Positions 39,601 to 51,400 of a stretch of DNA of 64,000 nucleotides are shown here, piece after piece. This stretch comes from Apricaphanius iberus (Eukaryota > Chordata > Actinopteri > Cyprinodontiformes > Aphaniidae), in NCBI GenBank assembly GCA_028564705.1, contig JAPXFQ010002841.1, forward strand, positions 1,388,001 through 1,452,000, in the 5' to 3' direction. Below the pieces are notes generated by a model. It was given only the letters and a program-made list of their open reading frames with translations. It was not told the DNA's origin and did no database searches. Position 1 is the first letter of the stretch. Every line of letters starts with the position of its first letter. Made by a program: the position numbers and the translations under genes.

Positions 39601-41191
39601 ACCCCCTGAAAGTTATTCCTTTCACCTGCTTGCTCTGTATAATGATGGCTATGGAATCAGCTACGCTTCCTTAGATAGATAACTTTGTGATAGCTGCCAT
39701 TACATATCAACTGAATTTGACTGTAATTTGACATAATTTGGGGAAGGTTTTTGTAAGGTGGCACAGTTGGCTCCACCTACAAAATTAAGGAATCACTGGC
39801 ATTAAAAAAAAATTTAAAAACAGATTATATCTATATATATTTTTATTAAAACCTAGTTTACGTAACCACCTAAATACAACAAAAGCTTTATGTACTGTAG
39901 TCTATACTTGTTTGTGTAGTACAGTTTCTACAAGTTTGTGGATATGAAGGTTTACATGTTGCCATATTTTTAAATGCAGGAATGCTTTCTGCCCCTTTAA
40001 TTTGAGTCAAGTTTGATTGCCTGCCTTACTTTGTTAAATACGAGGTTTCTTTAAGTCAGACCTTCACAACACATTGCAGTTTTCCGATAAAAGCCCATCA
40101 GTGTAGATTTCTGAGAGAAACGTTGACGCTCTTAATGGTAAAGAATGTACTAAACCCTCTTTGTACAATCTGAACTGTGGCAGTTCAAGAAAAGGCTAAC
40201 AAGCAAAAGTTATTTTAAATTCTGGTTTTCAGGCAGAGAAGTGAAAAACCAAACACGTTTCGAGAAGTTTTGTTTTTTTTAAGCCTTGAAACTAAAATTA
40301 CTTGTCGGAAGCAAAGATTTGAAAAACATCACCCACAAAAACTAATCTTAAGATCTGTGGCTCCACCTTAAAAGCTAAAGCAGAATATTCAAACAAAAAT
40401 GCTCTGCTTTCCAAAAAGGTCTGTGTTGCCTTTATACTGGCTAACAGATTATTAGTGAGTGATCAAATGAGGATGTAGACATATTTTGAGTAAAAGCTTG
40501 TATATTAAAAAGAATCTCATCCCTCATCTTGAAAACATGGTTCTAGTAGTGTAGTAATTCTTAAGAAAAATCCATGTCAACTATCACAAACACCCCTTAA
40601 ATAGATGTAAAATGCAATAGATGTAAAGCATGCAAATTACTTCTCTTACTTGAAAGTAGAACATAACCCACCTTTTCTTATTTCAGCACTTTGATACACG
40701 CCACTCTTGTGGTCAAAGTAATCCACAACGATGGCAGTACTTTGAGCAAACTGACTGAGTGTCTAGATATAAATGATGTTCAAGAAAGTATCCCTGATGC
40801 TGAAAATCACTGCATACTTCTGGTGTTCAACATTTGATCAAATTGGTCCCATTAAGTTTTCCTGGATATGATTATTGAGTGGGATTTTAGTTGGTTTTAA
40901 GCATTGCTTTAAACAACTGTTTTAACTTATAAATAAGAATTTTGTGTAATATATTCGTTTCTTGATCAATTTGAAATTAAAGTGGACATGACTTGGAGTG
41001 AGATCATGATGCAGGAAATGTAGGCAAAAGAAAAGAGCAAGCAGAGCTTGCAAACATATTTTTCTGTTGGTCTTTACCACCTCCTAGTGGTTACAGTTGG
41101 GGATTGTAAAATCCTGCACAAATTATTAGACACCATTTATTCAGTTTTACTGGCCGAGTGTTTTTGATTAGAAACATTTCTCCATCCGTCT
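36606..41191. other. Intergenic, no gene recognised
   Basis: This is mostly AT-rich DNA. On the minus strand, 39074-39572 holds two adjoining frames of 82 and 87 codons, basic in part, without a recognisable domain or start context. Short motifs (tcctggatgaag, gtttagctgt) recur at 38.9-39.7 kb, which hints at old internal duplication. Confidence 0.45.
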
Positions 41192-41282
41192 TCTACTTGA
41201 CCAAAGTCAGGTCGCGGGGGCAACCAACAGGCCCAGTAGGAAAACCTAGACATCCTTCTCCAGTTCATTCCTCCAGGCTGCA
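41192..41282. repeat. Fragment of a probable LINE-derived fish repeat
   Basis: aggtcgcgggggcaacc, followed by cctagacatccttctcc and ccagttcattcctccaggct, matches the same repeat as 62434-62800, which begins gggtcgcggcg. Only the first part is present. Confidence 0.5.
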
Positions 41283-41288
41283 CGCCCT

Positions 41289-41765
41289 TCTACTTCCGGT
41301 CCATTGGTCCCCTACAGCCAAAAAAAAAAAGAATAAGAGTCAATGGAGCAATAAAAATTATTTTTAATCCCGTTTTAAATGCGCCATGGATCGAACATAT
41401 GATGTCAGTGAATTTTAAAGACAAATTTGACTTGACAAAGGACTTCCATTCATAATGTTTTCAGCCAGGGGACCCACGGGCCGACCGGAAGGGGAGGAGA
41501 CTTAGGCTCCCCTTGCTCCTTCCTTCGTCCTGGAGGCTACGGCCCTTTTTCTCTCCTTCTTTGTCTGCAGTCATAGATCACTAAGTATTTTTACACAAAA
41601 GCTAAAGTAACTTTTGTCTCAGGTGGAAAATCAGCGTTTTCTCTGAATCAAAATGTGTCTTTAAAATTCACTGTTCAATCCATGGTGCATCCCAAACGGT
41701 GTCAGAAAATAGCTTTTATCACTTCATTGACTCTCATTAATTTTTATTTTATTTTTTCGGCTGAA
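41289..41765. repeat. Foldback (long inverted repeat) element
   Basis: The left arm (about 41315-41436) is the imperfect complement of the right arm (about 41645-41763). Shared blocks include gagtcaatg with cattgactc, and gtgaattttaaagaca with tgtctttaaaattcac. An additional short inverted copy of the left end (cttccggtccattggtcccc) lies in the centre at 41461-41500. No coding capacity is seen. Confidence 0.75.
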
Positions 41766-42394
41766 TTGATGATGCAACAAGAGAGAGATTACTGCTGTCT
41801 GGGAAGCTTTTTAATAAATTAAGATATTACCACAGCGTTTTGTATTTACTTGGGTTATTGTTGATTGATTGTAACGCTGATGTGATGCACCAAAACAAAA
41901 GCAAAAACAGAATATATGTCAAAAAAGGCAAATACTTTTTTCACATCTCCTTTTACACCTTTTCCATCTTAACTTAAACATGGAAGTAAGAATTGAAGTA
42001 AGCTATTATAACTAATAGTTTTAATATTTGGTTTGCAGTCTTCACAATAAATAAATAAAAATTGTTTTGTTCTACGCTGAGATGAAACTGAGGAGGATGT
42101 GAGTTCAGCGGGTCGGCGAGTCCATCTCATTGTTCTCTCATTTCTTCACTACTTAAGAAAACAGCAAAGTAATGCTGGGTTCCTGAGGAAGCAGCATCAA
42201 CATCTGGGGAGTCGACGCTGATAAGACAAGCAATGCGCCTGTGTTGCCCACGCCCCCTCAGACACTCTCTGTTTTCTATCCACTCAACTTCTGCCACTGC
42301 AAGGTCCTCCTCTGTCCCTTCAAGTGTCCGTCTGCCTCTTTAGTTGGCAGGAGTTTCATTTTGATCTCACAGCAGCGAAACACCTTCACTCAGG
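41766..42394 (+). promoter_or_regulatory. PECAM1: Presumed PECAM1 promoter and 5' UTR
   Basis: This is the ~630 bp upstream of the first coding exon. A TGATAA (GATA-factor type) site lies at about 42219-42224 and an ETS-type GGAA at about 42186-42190. Mammalian PECAM1 is known to respond to GATA and ETS factors in endothelium and blood cells. These short motifs are weak evidence alone. No convincing TATA box is seen, and the transcription start is unknown. Confidence 0.35.
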
Positions 42395-42452
42395 ATGGGC
42401 TCCAGAGCCCTCGGCCTGCTGCTGCTTCTTCTCCCCAGCCTCCTTCTTTTCT
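42395..42452 (+). CDS. PECAM1: PECAM1 exon 1: start and signal peptide
   Basis: The ATG at 42395 opens MGSRALGLLLLLLPSLLLF, a classic signal peptide with an Arg and a leucine-rich core. The donor is GTAAGG after one base of the next codon (phase 1). The ATG is the only one giving a signal peptide in frame with the downstream exons. Confidence 0.88.
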
Positions 42453-45400
42453 GTAAGGATATACCACTGTGATTCTTCAACAAAAAGGATGATACATAAT
42501 TTAAACGAAATATATGGATTCTCACTTCTCCATCCTCTCTTTTTTTCTCCTAATACAGTGAATAGTGTCAGAGGAGAATCATGTAAGTATTTATGTTTCT
42601 TCTGATTGTGAAACTTTTTGTCAGGTTTCAAAAACTGTTAAGGACATTCTGCGTTTTATCATTATTGTGATTTGAAGAACTTAGATTTAAAACAACAGCT
42701 GAAAGAGTGGTATTTTAGCAACAGACATTGTACCTTGTACTTGCATCCCTCCATGAATTATCTGTTTATTCAATCCATTTTTACATAAATTTATGAGATA
42801 ATAAAAATATTTCCCATCATAAGATGAACTATAGTAAACTGAGTTATTGAATCGGTTACTTCTTTACAGATTTTCCTGTCACAGTTTTCTTAAAGTCTGC
42901 ACCCCATGACAAATCATCACGCCCTGTTCCTTCCTAAAGCTCCTTGTACTAAATTTTGGGTGTGCTCTAAAAGCATGATAGAAAGCTTTTTTTATTATTA
43001 ACTTCCAAATTTTGCATGAAAAAAAATCAATGTACCTCATTTAATGTGTTTCACTTCAGTAGCAGAATTGTTCAAAGGAGGTTGTCAAATATTTACAGTG
43101 AACGTTTTATTCCAGAACGGCCCTGAAATAATAAAAGTCTTTAAAAGTGCTCATAAATTTAACAACTACATGTGCATCTCAATTCATTAAAATATAGTTA
43201 ATTTCAAGACTTTCTGTTTCAGATGAAAATACAAATTATACAGTAGAAACCAAAAGTTTCACTGTCTAAAGTTTAGTTTTACATAAATTGCGTTGTTTCA
43301 GGTTCCCTGAAAAGTATTTCAACCAGATAGTTTCCATTTCTCTTGTTTGGTTTAAGTGTTTTTGCTATGATGTGACTAAATATATCATTAGCTTTCTTTT
43401 TCTAACCAATTTAAATTTTTATTTCAGAAACTAATCATAGATTGGCCAACTTATTTTTGTGTTCTGAAGTAATCCTTTACTAGACTATTTATATCTGTAA
43501 AAACTGTGTTGGAATCTCATATGAATTTAAACATCAGACCTAGAGAAATATGGGGGCTGACACTGTTTCCTTCCTTCCACTTACTTCTGTTTGTTGCAAA
43601 CTTCCCTTTTGTTGTTGACTGTTTATCTTTACTTTATCCCCCCCCTTTTTTTTTCATCTACTGGATATACAGTATATATTATAAATACTGTTGGCCTCAA
43701 AATCCAGCCTGAAAATAAGGTTCAGAGGGGCACCAAAGTGACGATACATTGCCAAGCAAGCGTCAGTTCCAGCAACATCTCTGGCCTTGAATACCTTTTC
43801 ACGTTTACACGGGATGGCATCCAAACCCACACAGCTAACACCACAAAAGACTCTGTCGACTATGATATCAACCCAGCCAGGGTTGCCGACTCTGGAAATT
43901 ACGAATGTTCGGTCGTTGTGATGGACAAGCAAAAATCCAGCCATAGCAGGAGACTGGATGTCACAGGTATGCAGCGTTTCCTAGATATTGCTACAAGGAT
44001 ATTCTGTTTTTGGGGATATATATCACAGTGGAGAGCTACAGCTGGTGTCTTTTATAACTTTAAATCTGACAGAAGTCCAATATTTTTTGCATGTGTGCGT
44101 GCGTGTAGAAATTTTGTGAGTGCTACTATAACTGGAAATTATGCCATAATCAAAATGTATAATTTGGTAAATAAAAAGTATAATTACTCTACCAATATCT
44201 TTTTTTATATCTAATGAATTAATAAAATACTTTTATTTTTGGTTGTTGCAATAGTTTGGCAGATTGTTGAGTATTATTATATGGGCATTATTATAAAATT
44301 TTTATAAATACAGCTCGATCCAGTTTTATAAAATGAGAAGTCACCAACGTGTGACAAATATATTAAATACGATTCATTCAATTAAACTGAGTTTGAGCTA
44401 TTTTTCAAATAAGAATGGGTAAAGTATTTCTTCTTTAGATGTCAAAAGAGTAAGGCACCCTTCAATTATGTGGAGCTTTAATCTTTATTCATGTTTCTAT
44501 ACAAAGCCTTGACTAACGGAGACAGAATAATAATTTATGCAACACATTTCCAGTTTTCATTTGAAATAGCATAAATAAAAGCTATTATTTTTCTTTTGTT
44601 TCTTTTTCACGTTTATTCTCCGCTTAATGTTGGTCTTTCACATAAAATCCTGAAAAAATGTGCAGACGTTTATGTTGTAAAGTTATATAATGTAAAAAAA
44701 AAAATATATGCACTTTAGAAAGACTTGTTCACCATGTGTAAAGACAGTACTTTTGCACCGTATGTGTGTATGTTTCAACTGATTTTTACTGTCTCAGTGG
44801 GTTTCCCTCCTGTCAGGCCTGCAAACTCCCATTTTGCATCTGAATAATTCAACACCCTATGAGAGTGAGGAGTTCAAGGTCACCTGCAGTGCTCCAGAGG
44901 AAAAAGGACGTCTTGCATTCAACTTTTACAAAACGTTTAGAGATGGACAGCCAACGTGGATAAAGCGGTTACCAAGCACCAGTAATTTTTTAGAGACTAC
45001 TCTGACACTCAGACACATAGGAGACTGCTTTCTGTCCTGTGACTACGAGATCATTTTGGTTACAGGCACCAGTCGCTCCAACAGCAGCAATGAGATTCAA
45101 GTGAAAGTCAAAGGTGATTATATCAAGTATCAGATTTGCGCTGGAGGTTGACCATAATTCTAGAGGAATTGTGACCTTTTGAATTTGTGTTTCGCAGAGC
45201 TCAACATCACCCCAGCTATGACTATAAACCCCAACGATATTTATGAACCAGACATAGTAGAAGTGGTCTGCAGAGTACACATTATTCTGGAGACCGTTGA
45301 AATATTTCTTATAAAGGACCTAACTATTCTCAAGAGAGCCAAAGGTAGAGTCCTGATTCATCGGTTTAGTCCTAAAGTTACAGACTCTGGAGAGCTTGTT

Positions 45401-48400
45401 TGCAAGGCGGAGTGGAGAAACGTCCAAAAAGAAAACTATAAAACCCTCATAGTCAAAGGTAAGCATTAACTAAATATCCAATGTAGCACCAAGTAAATTG
45501 TACTCCAGCTGAAGAGTTTATGATAAAATTCATATATTTTGTACTTATTTATTTATCTTTTTTCATCACACAGAGGTATTTGCAAAGCCTCAGCTGACTT
45601 TGGAACCCGGGGACCTTTTTGAAGGAGACACTTTCAGACTGAACTGTTCAGTCAATTTTTTTGTTCCTGGGATGATCGACCCCAAAACCTTTAAATACCA
45701 CCTCTACAAAGATGACGTCAAATTGACCAGTGTAGTCCCATTTGTTGCAGTTGCACGCTCTGATCATAATGGTAACTACTCCTGCAAAGCTGAGGGCATC
45801 CGTGATTCATTCACTCTTTCTAAGGAAAGCCAAACAATTCACATTAAAGCTAAAGGTAAGTCCTCTGGTTTTGCAGTTTTAATTAATTCAACAAATCTCA
45901 TTTGCGTGCCACATTTGTAAGATATATAAATGATGTTAGTCTTAATGCAGAGTTACAGTAAATCTGCCCTAATTTTCTGTAGTCAATTCATGCAACTTAG
46001 CTCACTTGGTGGATGCTTTGGATTTTTGATTTAGATTTAAGTTGTAACAAAATGCTTCTTAAACACTAGCTTTTGATAGAGAATCTGTGGCAGCAGCCAA
46101 GGATTAGGGTGATGGAAAGACTTTAAACTCGATACAAAAGATGAATTGTCAAAATCCCTGTGAAAACATAAACAACTGGTCAGGATTTATTGGAAGGTTT
46201 TGACTGCTGCAATACCTAAAACGATTTTTTTCAAGATTAATTCTATTTTTTTTTCAAAACCAAGCTCCCTTTTCATACTTTTGATTTCAATGAACAATGA
46301 AACTTAGATGGTCTGCAGCTGTATAACAAAACAGAGTGATATACTTCATACCTATGAATTGTTATGATTTTAACTAGGGATGTTCGATATTGGCTTTTTT
46401 ACCGATATCCGATATACCGATATAGCCTAACTCATAATTTCCAATACCGATATAAACCGATACCGATATACGGGGACCCTCCCTCATAAAAAACAAAAAC
46501 TACTAAACCCTTTTAGGTAACCACAATGAAATATCTTGTATCATGCATACTTGAGCTTTAAAAATTTTGAAAATGTAATAAGTACTAGAATTTTAGTTAG
46601 GCAATTGAAAAAGGTGCTATTTTTCTTTTGTCTTCAAAAGTAGCTGGAACATTTACTCACATTGAGAATACTGACAAAGGCCCACAACTCAGGACAAATT
46701 TCTAATTTTAGAAAATGTAACCAACATGATACCTTTATAACAGTGAGGTAAAGTGGAAACAACTGAAACAAGAATAAAAAATAAAAAAACAGCAAACATT
46801 TTAGCAGGGCCAATAATTAGCATACCTTTTGATATATTGAAAGTTGTCTCAAACAAATAATATCTCAAAAACTAAACCTCAAATCTGTCATATTTTTTCA
46901 TTCTGAGAGAGAAAAGAAGTAGCTGAAGAGTTTGGTATATAATATGTGTATGGTGTGAAAAACTCATCTTATTAAAAAAATAAAAACCGTTACCTATCAT
47001 TTCCGATATTACATTTTAATGCCAATAAAGGCCGATAATGACTTTAGGCCGATAATATCGGACATCCCTAATTTTAACTCATAGCTAATAAAACTCAGAA
47101 ATGTGGGCATATGTGTTTGGCAATATGTCTGGATTCATTTTGGATGACTAGGTTAATCAGTGTAGCATGGCATGAAGCCAAACAAAGGTTGCATTGAAAG
47201 CCGCCTTCAGCTCATCTACAGTGTTGAGTTTGGTGTCTCTCACCTTCCACCCCATAAAGGGTAGGATATATTTGTGGGACAATCAAGCACAGTGATTTTA
47301 TGGTAACTAAAATAGGAATTTGTACTTTCTCCAGTGTGGGTAGGTACCAAATCCTCCTGGAAAATAAAATCAGCATCTCCATAAATATTTTCACTAGAAG
47401 GAAGCATGAAGTGCTCTAAATTCCCTGGTACATTGTTGGACAGACTTCAGACTTGAGAAAGCACACAGAAACAAAAGCCAGCAGATGAGAAGTCTCCCCA
47501 AATCATGATTGACTGTTCAAACTTCATATTGGACCTGAAGTAACTTGGATTTTGTACTTAACTATATTCAACATTTACTTTAGTCTAGAAAAGAAACTCT
47601 TTGGATCAATAAGCAACAGTCCAGCTTTTTCTCCTTTTCAAAGTATGGCACTTTTGCCGTGTGTTCCTGAGCTTCTTAACACAAGTAATGTGTCACTTGT
47701 ATCTCTTGTCCTGGAAACGTCTGTAGGTGGTGCCTCTTGAGGAGCTGAGTCCAGATGAAATGTATGCCAACTAAAGCTCCTGCAAACCCTTTGATGGACT
47801 TTATTTCACAATCATTTTTTAAAGATTTCCTTATCCCTTTTGCTTATCTACAGTTTCTCCAAGTTGTTTCCTTCCTCTTACCTTTTGACTGTGCTTGGAT
47901 ACAGCACTCTATGGACTGCCAGCTTCCTCTAAAAAAAGCTATAATTATCAAAATTTACAGAAACAGGCGCTTAAAATATGCTACTTTGTTCATAACTGAA
48001 TCCATAAAATTTATGCATCTCACGTTTTCAGTTGATTTACTAAAATAAACAAAACTAGTGATACTCTGGTGTATTTTGGCAACTACCCGACAGCACAAAC
48101 AATTTTTGATTCTAAAAACGAAAGACCTTACCTTTCATTCTTTTATACCTGTCTTTTTTTTATTCCCAGTCCTTGTTTCAGATCCTGTGCTGAGTGTGGT
48201 TGGGGGCGAGATTTTTATAGGCAAGAGCTTTCAACTGATCTGTCACAGTCACACAGGCACTCCTCCTATCAAATATGTCCTGTTTACACCCAATGGACAT
48301 ATGGTCAAGGAAGTGAGCAGATCTGAGGAACTGGCTGTTTTTGACATACCTAAAGTCTCCAAGACCTCAGATTTAAATAAATTTCTTTGCCATGCACAAA

Positions 48401-51400
48401 ATAATCCACGTTTCCCTGTTAAAACAGCCTTGGGGCAGCAACTACTGAGGTCAACCAATATCATTGGTACGTTTTATGTAAGAATAAGAATAAGTGGTGT
48501 TTTTATTCTAATTTATTCTCACAAAATGAGAACTGTATTTTTAACTCATTTTCTGTTTTATAGAGCCTATCTCAAAACCACAGTTGACTGTTCTTCCCAG
48601 CACGGATGCCATCGAGGGCCAAGTTATAAAACTCGTCTGCTCTATACAGACAGGCAGTCATCCCATCAACTTCACTTGGTACCACCAAGAGTCACCCCTT
48701 ACTTCCCTCTCCACAAATAAACTGAAAGAATCCCACAGCATATCTAATGCCAATAGAAAACATGTTGGAAAATACTACTGTACAAGCACAAACCCAGCCA
48801 ACGAACTCAAAAGGAGTGATTTTGTCTATATTGGAGGTGAGTTTCGTCTTTCGCTAAGGCTTACAGGCTATACTGTGGAAAGGAGAAAAATGTATGTAAT
48901 TATGAATAACCTATACTTCAATGCATGAAACAATGTATTACATAAAGGTACTTTAAAATGTCTTTTGCAGTGAAATTAGCGGGTTGGAAGACAGCGATTA
49001 TCATAGTCTTCTGCATCCTACTTCTCCTCACTTTTGCCCTTGTGATTGCCTTAAAAACCCGGCTTTTGAGGTCTAGGAGGAAAAGAACGGGCAACTTGTC
49101 AGTGTAAGTGGTATTTTTCATGTTTTTCTCCAAAGATCATCTTTCTTAAAGGGCACGCTTAAGTATTTCAACATGTTTATTTCGGCTGTGTTTGGGGTTG
49201 TAGCTCACAATAGTCATAATAGGTATTTCCATGTCCAAAATTAAAAGACGTTTGAAAAACTTTGAAAGAATGAAAGTAGGTACAGTGCAGGTGAAAACTC
49301 AACTGAAATGTCACAACATGAACACTTTGCTCAGGTGTGTATCTATTACAAAAACACAATGAAGAAGATCTTCAACTCAAATGTGGATTTAGCAGGGGTG
49401 GGACCAAGTCATTGCTTTGCAAGTCTCAAGTCAAGGCAGGCAAGTCTCAAGTCCTTTCAAGTCATTTTTTCAAAACTACGTTACAATTTAATTTTCAATT
49501 TAAATCATAAACCATGTGTTCTTTTTAAAATCTTGTGCAACTGAACTCAGAAAATAAAGAAATCATTTTTACTTGACTTAAACCTCCATGTTGTACAGTT
49601 TAATCTAATTTAGCTAATTAGAATAGTCTTCCTTTGAACTATAATTACAAATATTCACTGCTAAGGATTAAAGAGATTTTATAAAAGAGTATGGGATGTA
49701 ATTTTCAAGATGATACTTAGATGTATTTACTTAGATGTATTTAGAGGTATTTACTTAAAGAGAAATCCCCCCCTTCTAGAGTCTTACTCGACTTACATTT
49801 CTGGTTTGAAAAATGCTGCAAAAGGAGGTGTTGCTTGTTTTATATAGCAGACAGCAGGTTAGGATTGCTTCATTTAAAAAAATAGATGTTTAAAACTATA
49901 ATTATCGGTAAAATATCAATTGTTTTTAAGTAAATAGGTTCAAGTCCAAGTCAAGTCCCAAGTCTTTGGTGTGAAAGTCAAAGTCAAGTCATAGTCTCTT
50001 AACATTTTTCAAGTCAAGCCTCAAGTCATCAAATTAATGACTTGAGTCTGACTCAAGTCCAAGTCATGTGGCTCAAGTCCACACCTCTGGGATTTAGAAG
50101 TGAAAGAAAGTCATCTGTAAGCAATAGATTGGAGACATAACATGTAATTTACAGGAGTTTAACTGACAGCTAATGTTAGCCAATTTAGCTAGTAAGTTAA
50201 CTTACCGATCCAGGAGGGAAGTTGCAGTTTCCACGTGTGTTTGATGGCGTAGAAATGTTTTATGTGGGTCCATCTAGTGTAGGCTTCACTTAAAACCACT
50301 CTAGTTTCTGTTCTTCTTCGGTCATTTTTCTCCCGAGATGGATAACAATATGTCCGGGGTCATGAGGCAGCTGCTTGATTTGCTGACTCCACCATTTTTC
50401 TCAGTGGCAACCGAGCTGTGCCGACCATATAGTTGGATCATAAAAACTGTATCTGTCAACCCGCAGCTGCTACTGACTGTTAGTTGTAAACACAATGTCA
50501 GTGTTGTAGTGCCCGAATGTAAATTTTATTATGTTTTAATTGAAACAATTTTTTAAGGAAATGTTTTAAGTTAATTCTGCACCCTCTGTACTTTTATGTA
50601 GTTTTTTTATGAAAACAGTCCATATTCAACCTTCACATGTTAATGTTGCAAAAAGATGCCAAACATCTGTTAAACATAATTCAATTTAGAAAGGTAGTCT
50701 TTGTCCTTCTTCTGCTGAAAACTGTTGGCTGTTGTGCTTCAGCCAGTATTTTGTTATTCATGTATCCTCCAAAATGTGACAGAAAACTGTGTTTTTAAAT
50801 GTAGTGTTATTTATTTAATTTAGTTCTGTATAGGGGTTGAAAGTTTTAGTGTCAGTAAACTGTGAGGAAATCTGCTCTCTGAGGTTTGGTTATCAATTTA
50901 AAGTAAAAGACATCCACTGATTCCCTTGCTGATTGTGCTTTGTCTCAAATTCAGGAAGTCAGCCGGCACCAAAGTAGAGCGACTGAGTCTCACGCAGGCT
51001 GAGGTCATTGAAGCAAATGGTAACATCGGTCATCCATTAAAGTGATGTAGTGGAATGATGTACACTTTATTGATAAAATATTTTATTAATGAATACTGCT
51101 GATGTTTGTCCACCCTCTGTAGCCACCCCAAGCATGATGGGAAAAAGTGTTTGGAGTGACCATGTTTCAGGCTCTGGTGGGTAAAGTGTGTCAACAGCTT
51201 TCATTTAAACTGATAATGCTATTTTCGAGAAACTGTTACAAACTTGGTTGCAGTAATATAATTATGTTTTTGGGACTTTTTTTTGCTGGAAACAAACATA
51301 TATTCTCTGGCCACTTTATTAGATTCACTTTACTAGTACTGTGCTTCATTAGACCCACTTTACCCTCAGAAATGCTTTCATTTACATGGTTTATATTCAA

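Noticed and set aside
43591..44214. A single 207-codon protein
   Set aside because: It reads from intron through Ig exon 3 (43673-43966) and on past a good splice donor. Only the exon part is coding.
48058..48720. A single 220-codon protein
   Set aside because: It contains Ig exon 7 but continues past the donor at 48467 into intron and then into the wrong frame of exon 8.
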